64,000 nt of DNA from Annona cherimola. Taxonomy: Eukaryota > Streptophyta > Magnoliopsida > Magnoliales > Annonaceae. The DNA lies in assembly GCA_030490835.1 (NCBI GenBank), contig CM059973.1, positions 62,500,008 to 62,564,007 on the forward strand. The letters are read 5' to 3'. Positions 25,569 through 38,229 of this stretch are shown here, piece after piece. Position numbers and translations under genes: made by a program. The notes beneath the pieces are model-generated. The model had not been told where the DNA came from. It saw nothing but the letters and a program-made list of their open reading frames with translations, and searched no databases. Positions within the stretch are counted from its first letter, which is position 1, and every line of letters begins with the position of its first letter.

Positions 25569-26330
25569 TTACCGACTCTGGGATGTGAGTATACACTGGC
25601 AAATAACCTGCACTTTGTCTGTCATTCGTTGAGACAAGTCTAGGGTAAGCTTTTTCTCTCCAACTTCATCCCAGTTTAGTGGTGTTCGGCATCGTCGTCC
25701 ATATAATGCTTCAAATGGTGCCATTTGAATACTAGCTTGGTAACTGTTATTATATGTAAATTCTGCTATCGATACATATTCATCCAATGATCCTCTGAAT
25801 TCCAATGTACACATACGGAGCATATCCTCAATAATCTGGTTTACCCACTCCGTTTGTCCATCGGTCTGGGGATGAAATGTCGTGCTAAACTTTAGCTGAG
25901 TGCCTAAGGTTTCATGTAAACTTTTCCAAAATCGAGACGTGAATGTCGTATCTCGATCGAGTACTATGGATTTAGGCACTCCGTGGAGTCGTACAATATC
26001 CTTGTAATACACTTTAACCAATCTTTCAGCTGTATAAGTTCTCTTTATGGGTATAAAATGTGCAACCTTGGATAGTCGATCCATTATTACCCATATAGAG
26101 TTATTTTTTGCCTGTGTCTTGGGTAATCCTTCAATAAAATCTATCGTTATATCATCCCATTTCCATTCAGGAACTTCTAAATATTGTAATTTTTCCTACA
26201 TCCGTTGGTGATCTGCCTTCACCCTTTGACAAATTAAGCACTTTGATACGTATTCAGCGATTTCTCTTTTCATGTTATTCCACCAATATGCTTTCTAGAG
26301 ATCCTGATACATCTTCGTGCTTCTCGGATA
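25569..26330 (-). pseudogene. Integrase of the complete gypsy element
   Basis: The zinc-binding part lies at about 26200-26330 in broken frames, with [17 protein letters not shown] and the following cysteine. The core is open at 25569-26084: DRLSKVAHFIPIK, HGVPKSIVLDRDTTF, then HPQTDGQTEWVNQ. The Asp of DRD and the Glu of QTE are separated by 35 residues, as expected for DD35E integrases. The first Asp region (ITIDFIEGLPK, near 26150) is separated from the core by a stop. The core ends with APFEALYGRRCRTPLNW. Confidence 0.88.
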
Positions 26331-26676
26331 CATAGAAAATGGCAAAAAACGAGTGTCTTTGAAAATTTGTTCCTTTAATTGTCCTATATTAGGTATGTAT
26401 AAGCGACCTTTGTACCGATACATATCTCGCTCATCAACAATGAATTCATTTAACCCCTTTTTTTCATCTTTTCCACATGAGTATGTAGGTCTATGTCCTC
26501 TTGTTGCGCAGTCTTAATCTGTTCAAATAAAGATGATTGTATGTTCATTTGTGATAATCTCGTTTGAACTCCAGGAGGACATATAATTGATTCCAATTGT
26601 CTTATCTCTCAAAACAATCATTCTTCTTTAGTGATGAGGTGCGCTATGCTAGCATTTCTGCTCAATGCATCAGCTA

Positions 26677-27045
26677 CTACATTTGCCTTATTTGGATGGT
26701 ATAGAATCTCCAAATCGTAATCCTTAAGTAATTCAAGTCATCTCCTTGTCGCATGTTCAACTCATTCTGAGTAAAAATATACTTAAGGCTCTTGTGATCT
26801 GTATAAATCTCACATTTAGAACCATACACGTAATGTTTCAAAATTTTCAAGGCAAATACCACTGCTTCTAGTTCTAGGTCATGAGTGGGGTAGCTTACTT
26901 CATTGGGCTTCAACTGCCTTGATGCATAAGTTATCACCTTTCCTTTTTGCATTAGCATGCATCCTAGTCCCTTCCTTGAAGCATCACTGTACACCAAAAA
27001 TTCTTCGTTTCCTTCAGGTAGGGTTAAGATAGGTGTTTCTACCAA
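26677..27045 (-). pseudogene. RNase H of the complete gypsy element
   Basis: A 122-codon piece with [12 protein letters not shown] (Asp), [11 protein letters not shown] (Glu) and [12 protein letters not shown] (Asp), which are the acidic residues expected for RNase H. It shifts frame near 26750, where the sister copy continues to the integrase linker. Confidence 0.85.
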
Positions 27046-27129
27046 TCATTGCTTTAATTCTTGAAAACTGCATTCGCATTCTTCAGACCATACATACTTG
27101 ACTCCCTTACGAGTCAACCTCGACAGTGG

Positions 27130-27960
27130 GGCTGATAGTTATGAAAAACCTTCCACAAATCTCCTATAGTAGCCTGCCAATCCTAGAAAACTTCAAATTT
27201 CTGTAATGGTCGTCGGTCTCGACCACATCAATACTGCCTCAATCTTCTGAGGGCCAACTTGCACACCCTTTTTTGAGATTATATGCTCAAGAAATGCTAC
27301 TTGCTTTAACGAGAATTCACATTTCTTCAGCTTAGCATATAGTTTCTCCTTTCTTAGTCTTTCCAGTACTTTTCTCAAGTGAATCTCATGCTCTTCTTCT
27401 GACTTAGAATAAATCAGGATATCATCGATAAAAACAACCGCAAATTGATCAAAATAATCCCAAAATACCCTGTTCATCATATCCATAAATACAGTAGGGG
27501 CATTAGTGAGTCCGAAAGGCATCACTAGAAACTCATAGTATCCATATCTTGTTCGAAAAGCTATCTTGTGAACATCGACAAGACTTATCCTTAGTTGATG
27601 GTACCCCAACTGCAAATCAATCTTAAAAATGTCGTTGCTCCTTTCAATTGATCGAATAGATCATCAATCCTTAGCAAAGGGTACTTGTTTTTCACCATAA
27701 CCCCATTCAACTCTTTATAGTCAATGCACAATCTGAGACTCCCATCCTTTTTCCTCACAAATAGCACCGGAGCTCCCCAGGGTCATACGCTGGGTCCAAT
27801 AAAATCTTTATCCAATAGCTCCTGTATTTGAGTTCTCAACTCATTCATTTCTACTGGTGCCATTCGATACGGGGCTTTAAATATTGGAGCTGTGTCGGGT
27901 ATGATGTCAATTGTCATATCATTTTCCTTTCTTGAGGTAATGTAGTCAATTTCTTTGGAA
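27130..27960 (-). pseudogene. pol: Reverse transcriptase of the complete gypsy element
   Basis: The open piece at 27193-27615 runs from [10 protein letters not shown] through [20 protein letters not shown] to [10 protein letters not shown] (FIDD codons at 27421-27432), with both catalytic aspartates kept. Upstream, 27620-27960 holds the fingers region in other frames (motif around [15 protein letters not shown], 27730-27790). A frameshift near 27620 and a stop near 27192 break it. Confidence 0.88.
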
Positions 27961-27996
27961 AAACATCCAAAAATTCCTTAACCACTGGAATTTAAT

Positions 27997-28791
27997 TTAT
28001 TTCCACCTCCTTTTTTTCTTTACATGTATTGATACCAAATATGCTTGACAATTTTGGTAGATCATTTTACCTGCTTTCATTGAGGATATCAGTATTGTTG
28101 AATCCTCAGGCTGCCTTATATCCTTTTCTGGAGCTGCTTCAAATTGCACTTTCTTATTTTTACAGTCAATCATCGGTCCCCATTGGCTTAACCAATCCAT
28201 GTCTAGTATCACATCAAACTCAGTCATGGGTAATAGGATCAGGTCAGCTTCTAAAATCATTGACCCTATCCTGATTGGACATGCCTTGCATACGTGGCTA
28301 GAGCTGGCTAACCTATAGACAGGGGATTCTACATGAATTACTTTATTGATTTCCTCTAGTGGTAGTGCATGCGTGGTTACATATTGGCAAGCAATGAATG
28401 AATGACTAGCACCTGAATCAAACAAAGCTATAGCCGAATTTTTTAAAATATAAACCATACCTGTGACCACTTTCTCCTCATGTTCCTGCGATTCCATTTG
28501 GGTCAGAGCATGCACTTGAATAGGATTTGTAGAGGTTCCTTTCATGTTAGTTGCTCCTACTAGCCTTGGTTGTGCAGCCTTTCCGCGTCCTTGCGATGTT
28601 TGTGCTCTATTTAGACAATTTGAAGCTATGTGTCCAACTTGGTCACAAATATAACATTTCACCATCTTTGCTTCTCCCTTGCCACATTTCTTGGCTATAT
28701 GACCCATTTGTCCACATTTAAAATATTTGTTTGACCCCTTTAAACATTCGCCTACATGGCGCCTTCGGCATATCTTGCAAACAGGTGGCAT
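27997..28791 (-). pseudogene. Nucleocapsid-protease open segment of gypsy pol
   Basis: At 264 codons this is the longest clean open reading frame in the window. It spans three zinc-binding motifs (residues 5-16, 23-36, 46-59) and the aspartic protease with ALFDSGASHSF at residues 122-131 (catalytic Asp125) and FDVILDMDWLSQWG downstream. The protease active site is intact in sequence, unlike the copy at 0.5 kb. It ends in a stop just before the RT, so the polyprotein is not continuous. It is a transposon fragment rather than a host gene. Confidence 0.88.
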
Positions 28792-29710
28792 TTTCTTCCT
28801 TGGGACTCCTTTTCTTTCCTTGCAACTCCTTTCCTAGCCTTTTCCTTCCCCATTTCAACTTCTTTCGTTCCCGAGCTGAACATCTTGGATCCCAGCCTTA
28901 GTTCTTTAGTCCTCATTGCCTCAATCTCTGAGGCTCTAGCCCTTTCTACACTTGATGCATAATCTTTTATCAGTAGAGGGGTTAAACTTTCTCTGAGAGG
29001 GGGCCTCAGTCCCTGCTAGAATCTCTGTGCCTTATTTTATGGCACGTTGGTCATCCATGGTACATACCTCACCAAGGCCTCTGAATGTGATATAGTAATC
29101 AGCATCGTCTCCCACCACTCATGTGCATCTTTTACCAACAAATGAGTGACACGTAGTACTTTTTGCTTGTCATTGCACGGAGATATCCTGAACAATTTTC
29201 TGATCTCAGTCATTCATTGTTTAGCTTAACGATATTGGGTTCACTTGAAAATTTAGGAGGCCGTTGTGAAAGGAATGCATTTATTGCCCTCCTATCTGCT
29301 TCCATTAATTGGTTCTTATCCATTATGGGCGTTGTAGGGGGAACTGGGTTAGCCGTAGGAATGGGTCCTTCTTTTTCAACACTTCCTAACTTGGCCTGTT
29401 GGATCCTCTCCCACAAGCATTGAATTATATCTACGGCTTAGGTCGCCCAATCACGTATAGCTTGTTGCATAGCTTCTTTTACTGCTGAAGCTACTCTTTC
29501 CTCAATCATTTAAGCTTAGCTTTGCTCATGTTCTCTAATAGGTTTTGGGCTTTCATCTACCCTTCTTTGTTGATTTCTTTGGTTTTGCCCTTGTAATCCA
29601 GGCCTACCTCTTTTTGGCCTACTGGATTCACCAACTTCATGTTGGCTAGGAACTTCGGTTGCCACTTCCTTTCCCTTGTTCTTTCTAACCCTTGACCTTA
29701 TATCAACCAC
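28600..29710 (-). pseudogene. gag: gag of the complete gypsy element
   Basis: Capsid/nucleocapsid precursor. The first ATG at 29710 opens MVDIRSRVRKNKGKEVATEV, the usual charged start of this family. Middle pieces include ADRRAINAFLSQRPPKF (29210-29416) and a capsid helix region near 28930-29010 (LRESLTPLLIKDYA). The C-terminal zinc region has CKICRRRHVGEC, then a knuckle whose first Cys is Tyr (YFKCGQMGHIAKKC), and finally an intact CYICDQVGHIASNC. Stops near 29515 and 29200 split it. The zinc region continues in frame into the protease. Confidence 0.85.
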
Positions 29711-30126
29711 GGTATTCTTTCTGGATATTTAAAAGCACATAACTTTTATTCATGGTTAGGGTTAGGTCATCATAAACACATTTCATCATCATATGATTAA
29801 TTAACTAAATCATTCAATCATAACATGTCATTTTCCATCATTCATCAATCATACACATTCATATTCATATGCATTTATTTCATGCATCCAAAATCCTTAT
29901 ATATAGTTATATCATCATAACTAATCATATCATTCACATTACCAAAGCATCCCATGCACAAAACAAAGTCTTAACATTTCAACATGGCATCACACACATA
30001 TATGTACATGCCATAAACCACACCATAATTATACAAACATGTGTGTCACACATAAAACCATCATCAAAGTGTCATCAAACCATAATTATACAAACTTTTC
30101 ATAAAAGTTCATAAAAATCAACCAAA

Positions 30127-30823
30127 TTATCTTCTACCGGGACCCCTCCTTATGTAACGCCTACGACTAGGCAGGACCTGAGTGGGTTTATCGGTAATGG
30201 TGCTCGTATCGGACCAAGCAGGGACATCTTCCTCTCCTTCGTCACTACTATCACTATCATCATCATCTGCTTCCTCATTTTCACCTTCCTCCTCCTGTAT
30301 CTCAGGAGCAAGGTACTCCATCGGGTCCTCATTATCATTATCGCTAACATTATTGTTTCATTTCCTGTGTTAAATCGGATAGGTTCCCCATCCTGTTCTC
30401 CTATATGGATAATGACCTCATTAAGACCTGAAGCGACGGGTGTTTCTAAAATTCCCTGGGCCCGGTGTTCCTCTATCGCAATAGCTACCTCTTTTTCCCT
30501 CTGATGAATCCTTTCCCAACTCATCTCGTGCCTAAATTGCACCAGTCTGCTCTCAAATCTATTTGGTGAGATGCTGCGGTATTCTCCACCTTAGGAACAT
30601 GGCTTGTAGATTCCTCTGCATTAGGCCTTTGAGGGTATGGGTTGAAAAAATTATCTCTTAGAGTTTGAGTCTGAGGGTGCCTAGGACGGAAACCAGGAGG
30701 AACTGATGGGAAATATGTGGAATTTCACCATCTGTTTATGTTTTATGCTAATCTTCTTTTCCGCTTCACCTCCTCCTTTCTAATTTCTTCCTCACTCATT
30801 GCCCTCTTTCCTCTGCCAGCCAT
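30127..30823 (-). pseudogene. Extra pre-gag ORF encoding an acidic protein, decayed
   Basis: Between the PBS and gag the sense strand has a protein-like region. It begins with ATG at 30823 (MAGRGKRAMSEEEIRKEE, basic/charged), runs through YFPSVPPGFRPRHPQTQ, then RLVQFRHEMSWERIHQREKE, then NEVIIHIGEQDGEPIRF. It ends in a strongly acidic stretch (EEEGENEEADDDDSDSSDEG) and a basic tail RRRYIRRGPGRR that stops at 30127. At least two stops (the first 26 codons in) and two frameshifts (near 30560 and 30355) break it. I recognise no domain. About 415 bp separates it from the gag start. Extra ORFs before gag are best known from the Tat/Ogre lineage, but this element has Met-type priming. Confidence 0.55.
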
Positions 30824-31057
30824 CTATAATTTCAACATAGCAAGTCAGCTATATTCAAACATCATAAACAAATCATCATAGACAAATCATCATAGAATAA
30901 ATTATCTAATCACATAATTATTATCTAAGCACATGGCTTATCATCTAATCATACATTATCATCCAATCGTATAGCTTATCATCTAATCGCATAACTTATC
31001 ATGATAGCTATAAATTTTCACACTTAGAAAATTTTCCTCGCCTATTTACCAATTCAT

Positions 31058-31069
31058 GCTCTAATACCA
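31058..31069 (-). promoter_or_regulatory. Primer-binding site, initiator tRNA-Met type
   Basis: Minus-strand TGGTATTAGAGC lies 5 bases downstream of the 5' LTR end. It differs by one base from TGGTATCAGAGC, the usual complement of the plant initiator tRNA-Met 3' end. It is used to prime minus-strand DNA synthesis. Confidence 0.85.
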
Positions 31070-31074
31070 ATCTT

Positions 31075-34000
31075 TGTGGCGCACCAACCCGAGAGTCACA
31101 ACCTTACTCCAAGATCTATCGATTGGTAAACATGATCAGGATTGTTGCCCTGTCACACGGCAGGCTATTTGAATATTTATCCGCTTTATCTTAACTCCTC
31201 TGGAGTTTATGCCTTTTTAAACATTTCATTTGAAATATACACCTGTGATCTCATGATTTTCCATACTTAACCATAAATTTTTTTTCGCTATTTATATTCA
31301 TAAGCATAATATAACTCTTATATAACATTCAGACATCAATAATGTCATCAACATACAACCATACAATTCATAGAGTTCAAACACAAGAACTTATAGAAAT
31401 TCATTTTTTTCCTGAATCTCCACCTGTGTTCCTTGCATGGTTCTCTCCTTCACCTGTCTTTAGGATTTGAAAAACAAAACTGTGAGTCGAAACTCAATAA
31501 GCAAACTATAAGGTTTTTAGGGAATTAATTTTCAAGGCAAAATTCTTTAAATTCATTTCCCTCCATTCGGTTGAAGAAACTTATCAAGTGATCAACTACC
31601 AATGAAGTAGAAACCTTTTCATAAACCTTTTCATGGAAAGCCACATTATACCCACTCGAGGGTATATCTTAAAACATGCTTCATATACCCATCCAGGGTA
31701 CGTCATAAACAATGCAATGCATTATTTAAAAATCATGACATTCCTTTGGATAGAAGCTAGCTATGCAGCCATCCACTTTCATCCTCTCTCCCATTCCAGG
31801 GAGGTGCCGCCGGCCCTCGGCCTCTCTTAACGACTTGGCCGCACCAAAGGGGGACATTCGGTTTGCTTACACCTTTGAGGTGGACCTCATGCTTTTGTAC
31901 ACATGCTTTCTTTTCATAAACATAAACTTGACATGCTAGCATGATTTTTTATTCATAAACTCATGAATCATCATTTATCATAAATAATTGCAAAACAGTA
32001 AGCGATTCATTTATTTCATTGGAAATAGCATTTCAATACACATTTAGATAAGGAATGACCATCCTTAAACAACTTAGAAAGAATTAAAATCATTCATTTG
32101 CTAACTCATTTAAATAGTTAGAATATCATTGATAAACATTTTTATCACATTTGATAAAACAAAGCATTTAGAAAACTACTTGCTTACCTTACTTGCTTAG
32201 CTTTCTGCCTCGTTAATCTCTTTACCTTTGCCTATACATAAACATAGCATTGCATTCATAACAATTCATTTTCTTGCACTTACTTAGTTTTCTAATTCCA
32301 TATTCCATATCATACACAATCAACTTGAATTTTCAAATCGATCATACGTACACAACATACACTTGTGTATCATATCATTCATTCCATTTTGTGTTTTAAT
32401 CCCATATTTAAGGCAAACATATAACATTCATTCATAATTCATAATTTGGGAATTTATTCTCTCATTAATCATTTTTCATCTATTTTCCATTTTTCCTACG
32501 TCAATGCTTATTCTAAGCATATAAGTGATGTTTCAAGTTTGATAAATAAAACTCAAATATTGAGATAGCCAAACATTATTCATTCAGAAATATCCTTATG
32601 CCTTTCAGCACATATTCATGTATATTTTTCATTTTAGCAATTCCACATAAATTACATATAATTCGTTTATACTTATGCTCTACATACGTTCAACATACAA
32701 CACATATATTATGTGTTTCTCAAAATTTCTCAACACAGCAACTTATACTTATTTTCATCATTATTAAACCCATTAATTAGCATATACTTTAGGGTTTAAT
32801 TTTGGATTTTTAATCCATTTATCATTGGGTTCCAAAACAGCCATGTTAAGACCCATTTTTCATCCTTTCAACGCCTCTTTCAAGACTTAAATCGTAACAG
32901 ATTTTTAAATCATAATTTCCAGCAACTAAACATGATTTTTAACCTAAATTTAGGGTATTATCACATATTTAAAATTCATAATTCGTTGGCTTCAATAACA
33001 GCAACATTTTCATGCATATAGGGCATCCATTTGACCCATTTTAACGTGTCCAAACATATATCCATAAAATCAGATTTTGGAAAAATATTTTCAAAGACTT
33101 TTGGACACTCAAAGTACCTTAAACCTAGGGTATTTTATCCTCCATAATATTTGTAAATCATTTCATTACAAACAACAACAAAAAGCACCTGTTTTGGCCC
33201 CCATTTGGATGTCCCATGTACATACCCTAAAAATCAGATTTAGGGAAAACTCATCCAGCCCACTTAGGCCATCCAAAGGGTCCTTAATTTAGGGTAATTT
33301 ACCCTACAATTCATCCAACAAAATTTTAAGCACTTCCTTATATCATTTTTTAACTCAAAAATGGAAAAATTAGGCATTTCTTGAAACCCTAAGTTCCATA
33401 TTTGCTAAAATCATTAACAAATTTCTAAATCAACATATATAATTTAAAAAAAACATGAATTACATCCAAATCAACATGCTTAAATCATACAGAAACTTGG
33501 TTTAGGGTTTTGCGAATTTCCAAGTTAGCTTTCGTCTCAATTTTCAACCTTAAACTTCCATTTTCACTCTTTTGAACTCTTGATCTCATTTAAATCTGTC
33601 AAAAATCATTCAATACCCATAGTAAGGTATCATAACTCAGCATTTAAGAGTTATTTATGAACCATATTCATGGCTCATGAATTGAGAGAGAAAACTTGAT
33701 TTAAATGATTCAAAACTTAAGCTTTTACTTACTTGAATCAACCCTAACTTGAATCCAACTTATGTAGCTTGGTTCTTCTTATTTTTCTTCTCCTTTTTCT
33801 TCCTCTTTTTCTTCTCCTTTTCTCCTTCCCCATGCTCTCTTTGGACGTGCCCTTGGTTTGCTCAACACTTAGCAATTTTGGAGATTTTTCTCCCCACTTT
33901 CTTCATGTGCACGTTTCCAAGCTCAAGCTCCCATTTTATATTTTTTTAACCAGCTTATGGGACTCACTTGCCACATGTCATGAGGGTAATTTATTTCTAC

Positions 34001-35087
34001 CTTATCCCTTGATGACATGGTATTTTTATAACCTAGTAAAATTTTCATTTACTAATTAACAGAAATCCACAAAATCTATGCATTGATGGACCATGTTGCT
34101 GTCCACCCAAGTGACGCCCCCTCTTAGCTTAGATTTTGACATTTTTTGCCACATTTTCCACATATTTATGTAACCATTTACTTCACCTATGTATTAGGCA
34201 ATTTAGACACATATTTTAGCTTTTTAAAAAATCAAATTTCATGCCCAAAAGTGCCCTTGGACGTCCCCTCTCTTGTCACATACTATATGCTCCATTTGAG
34301 CTTGTATTTAGGCATTAATCCATGACATTTAATCCTTGAATTTTCCAGGGATTTGACTATTAAACAAATCCTTAAAAATCCAGCTCCTTCCATCATAATT
34401 TGACACCTTGCATAGCATTTAAAATATGTCATTTTCTCAAATACTTTTTATTTAATGCTATGGTAGTCTAGGGTACACAAAGTCAATGCTAGGTACCTTT
34501 TTCTAATTAACCACTTTTTCATAGTAATTAGCTTAATCAAATCCACTCATATCATATATTTCATAATTTTATTCAATAGTTTCAAATTTCATCTTAAACC
34601 GACGTTTCTACGTCAAGTTATGAACCTTTGAAAATATCCTTAGAGTGTGAGATTAAAAATAAATAATTATCACCTTAATCTCATCACTTGTACCTAAATC
34701 CAATCCTTACATAAGGTTGAGCCCAAAATCATGAGCTTGTCTTTAAAATTTTGTCTCATTTCGCCTTATAGGCGTCAAGTTATGAATTTTCTATGATTTT
34801 CAACATAAGTCCATAATTTCCATTTTAATCTCTATTAATTAAATCATGAAAGTTAAAATAAATATTCATGTCACATTAGTATATGATAATTCTCCTTAAG
34901 CCTTTTTGGTCATCTTGACTCACATTGGACTTTGGCGATTAATCTTAATCACCATTCTTAATTGCAAACCCTAATTGCAAAATTCATAAATTCATGAAAA
35001 TCACCCAAAAATCAATCAACTCATACATAGATCATAATTACACCTTAAATGCAATTATATGAGTCCTACTTGGGTCTGGATATTACA
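31075..35087 (-). repeat. 5' LTR of the complete gypsy element
   Basis: It starts (minus strand) TGTAATATCCAGACCC at 35087 and ends GGTGCGCCACA at 31075, with the PBS immediately downstream. It is collinear with 21079-25117. It carries the same motifs: GACGTTTCTACGTC at 34601-34614, CGCCTTATAGGCG at 34762-34774, the donor-like site at 32179-32187 and the hairpin at 31136-31153. Confidence 0.92.
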
Positions 35088-35092
35088 CCATT

Positions 35093-36750
35093 TATCCCTA
35101 AAGAACCTGACAGTTCTACCATGCCTAATATGCCATTTACCCTCCTTTCTCATGAATTGTCCTTGATTTCAATATTCCCCTCCAGGTGAAAGAATCCCCC
35201 TTCTTGAATCGACACTCCCAAATCCTTGATCTTTTATAGTATTTTCCCTCAAACAAGCGGCTACATAGTGAGCTAAGATTCATAATGAGACGCCAGACCT
35301 ATTTTGCTAGAAGAGCAAGATTGAATGCTTCCACGTCTTAAATCCCAAATCGCCTCTCGCTTTGGGGTTACATGTCCTTCCATGCTATCCAGCTCATTTT
35401 CTGTCTTCCCCTATTCTCCCCCCTAGAATTTGCTAACAAGACTGGTCGAATCATTACAGAAACTTTTGGGAGGCAGGAATAAGCTCATAGTTTAGCTGAG
35501 AATGGCTTGGGTTCTACCTTTAATAAGTGTTTCTTTCCCTCCCATTGATGGAAAATGTTCCTTCCATCCTTAGATCTTCCTCCAAATCCTTTCCTTCAAG
35601 ATCATGAAAATTGATCTCTTGCTCTTGCTTAGCTAATCTGGCAATCCCAAGTACATCCTAAAATCCTCCCCCTTTGCTGAAAGTATCTCTCTAATCACAC
35701 ACCTTATTGACTGTCCCATATTGGAGCTGAAGAAGAGGGTTATTTTTGTTTATGTTGATCCTTTGGCCTGAACATTCCTCATATATCTTTAACACCTCCA
35801 TGACCTTCTGGACTTTAGACACCCTTAATCTAATGAAGAGTAGAGTGTCATCTGCTAACAACGGATGAGAGACACCTAGACCATTAGGGACAATTTTTAA
35901 TGAGGTAAGCATCCTCTTGTTATTCAGCTAAGTTATCAACAGGGAAAGCCCTCTAGCGTAGATCAGAAACAGGTAAGGGGAAAGGGTGTCCCCTTGCCTA
36001 AGCCCTCTACTCAGCATGGAAGTTTTGGTCACGAAACCGTTTAAGCTTATGTTATACTATGTTGTTGACAAATAGCTTTGAATCTAATAAGTCCATTTGG
36101 AATTGAAACCCAAAAATTTGAGCATCTCTAATAGAAAATTTCATTCAACTATATCATAGGCTATGAATATGTCAAGTTTTATAGCGACCTCCTCTTTCTT
36201 TCCCTTCTTCTCCTGAGGTGGTGAATCAGCTTGTAAGTAATAAGCATGTTGTCTGTAATCAGTCTCCCTAGGATAAATGCACTTTGGGTTCCCGATATAA
36301 TATACTATAGACGTCCCTTCATTCTATTTGCCAGGGTCTTCACAATGATCTTATATACAACGTTACATTGATTAATTAGTCTGAAGTCTACCATCTTGGA
36401 AGTCCCTAACTTCTTAGCAATCAAAACAATAATAGTACCATTAATAGCCTTCAACTAGCAAGTGCATTCCATTGGATCACTGCATTCGAGAACATCCCTA
36501 CACATTTTAGAGACTTCATTTCTTATAACCCCTAGTGCCTTCGAAAAAACCCTACAAACATTCTGTCTAGCCCTAGTGACTTTGTTAGATTCATACTTTT
36601 AACCACTCTCTGCACTTCCTTCTTTTCTAAGGGTCTCAGAATGTTTTCACTCACCTCTGTAGGGATCCTTCTCTCACACAAGCTAGATATCTGGTGCAAC
36701 TTTGATGGGTTATAAATTTGAAAAATTTATTTCAGATATTTTCTTACCAC
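35093..36750 (-). pseudogene. LINE ORF2 reverse transcriptase remnant
   Basis: The minus strand carries L1 RT blocks in order: GTIIVLIAKKLG (about 36420-36450), DFRLINQCNVVYKIIVKTLANRMK (about 36315-36390), KLDIFIAYD (about 36165-36190), RGLRQGDTLSPYLFL (about 35966-36006), and the catalytic LLADDTLLF at about 35830-35860 (YADD with Y replaced by L in this copy). SGQRINI follows near 35755. The frame at 35691-35912 is one open piece of this. The domain is cut at 35092 by the gypsy insertion. Confidence 0.85.
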
Positions 36751-37019
36751 CTCTTCCAAATCTTGTTGTTCATAGAACCACCTGTCCTCATTGTCTTGCA
36801 GGCCCCCAATTTTGTTTTCCCTCCTTCTGTTTGATGCAGTTCTATGGGAAAGAGTTGTATTTCTATTGCCAAGCTTCATCCAATGCATTTTTGCTCTTTA
36901 TTTCCATAGGATTTCCTCTTCTTTTCGCAACATGTCGATCCTCTCCACTTACCAAGTCTCCTGGTCTCTCCTATCATTGGACTAATGTAGTTTCAACTTA
37001 TACAATATAGATTGTTGTT

Positions 37020-37927
37020 CCACAATTGCTCTCTACAAGTTTCCTTTCTTCAATCTGTTCCATTCAGCAAGATCCTTCCGAAGATCTGCTATGTCCTTGG
37101 ACTTCATCCTCTCCTCTATCCCCTAATTCCTCCATGACTTCTCTACAACCGTGTGGGCTTTCCTATCCCCTACCCGAAACAATTCACTCTTGAATAATTT
37201 CGGTGGCTTTCTCTTTTTTGCTGATGACACTACGCTCAACAATGGTGGCCAATGATCAAAGGACTTTACTGCCATGTGCAAGATTTTTTCTTTTAGGAAT
37301 ACACTTATCTAGTTAGGGGTAGCTAAACCCCTGTCTAACCTTGCTTCCATACAATCCCTACGTGTCTTATTATTTCTCTGCATCATATCTGCCCCCACAA
37401 ATCCTGAGTCAAGCAGATTACAGAAAAGCTACTGCTTCCCTAAATGTCATCATCTGGTTCTCGATTCTAGCTCCTGTACTTTTGACTTCACTTGGGCCAA
37501 GTACCTTAATAAAGTCCCTTAAGATTGCTCATGGAAGAGTATTATTAATGCTGAGTTGTTTTAGAAGGTTCTACAACTACCCTCTTCTAGTTGTATTTGG
37601 GTTGCCGTAGAAGTTAGTAAATCTCCACTACCTGCCTCCCTAGTTATTGTTAATCTTTACGTTGATAAGGTTCTTTGAGTAGCTCATAATATTTACACCC
37701 AGTTGTGTTTCCCCATGAGAACTGGCCCCTCACAACTACCATCACTATCCACTGCCAATCATCCCTCAAACTTGAGTTCCCTTTTTAGGAAATCCATCTC
37801 CCTTCCTTATTTTTTTTGTTTCACACAAGAAGATGACTTTGGGATCTTTTTTCTTGATCAAATCAAGAAAGTTTCAAATTGTTCACGGGTTCCTAAGCCC
37901 CAAACAATGCCAACTTAATATACTCAT
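37020..37927 (-). pseudogene. LINE ORF2 endonuclease domain remnant
   Basis: This domain would nick the target DNA to prime reverse transcription. The minus strand from ATG at 37927 reads MSILSWHCLGLRNP, the standard N-terminal block of plant L1 ORF2 (LSWNCRGLGNP type), with a stop right after it. In another frame it continues with a DLIKKKDPKVIF block near 37830-37860. FDHWPPLLS at about 37240-37262 corresponds to the C-terminal SDH catalytic block. It is broken by several frameshifts. Confidence 0.75.
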
Positions 37928-38229
37928 GGACTTTGGTGGGTTAAGAAGTCGTCGTAGCCTCCACCCTACTACCACATTGTCTATCCTCCCCCCTCGACAT
38001 TCCTCACAGCTTCTTCTTCTTAGTACCCATTGAGCTTCCCTCCTCCTAGACTTGACGAAGTTCTCTTCCTCTTCCCTACCCACTTTAACTCTTACTTTCC
38101 TACGCCACCTTCCGCAGCTTTTCTCTGGTCCTGTTTTTCCCCCATTAAGATTAAGTCCAAGCTGCTGCTCCCTTCCTATCCTAGTATTGCCTATTTGTTC
38201 ATCCAGGGTATCAAATTTTAGCATAACTT

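Larger units (their letters stand above)
21079..35087 (-). mobile_element. Structurally complete Ty3/gypsy element (Tekay/Del-like chromovirus), coding decayed
   Basis: It has two LTRs of about 4.04 and 4.01 kb, TG...CA termini, an initiator-Met-type PBS, a PPT beside the 3' LTR, and the flanking duplication CCATT at 21074-21078 and 35088-35092. The internal region (25118-31074) holds, on the minus strand, an upstream acidic ORF, gag, PR, RT, RNase H, IN and a C-terminal tail. In a hand-compared 200-bp sample the LTRs differ at about 5% of positions, but more in the first 120 bases, so the insertion is not recent. Clade call is from the C-terminal tail, PBS type and long LTRs; Tekay/Del is likely, not proven. 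Confidence 0.93.
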
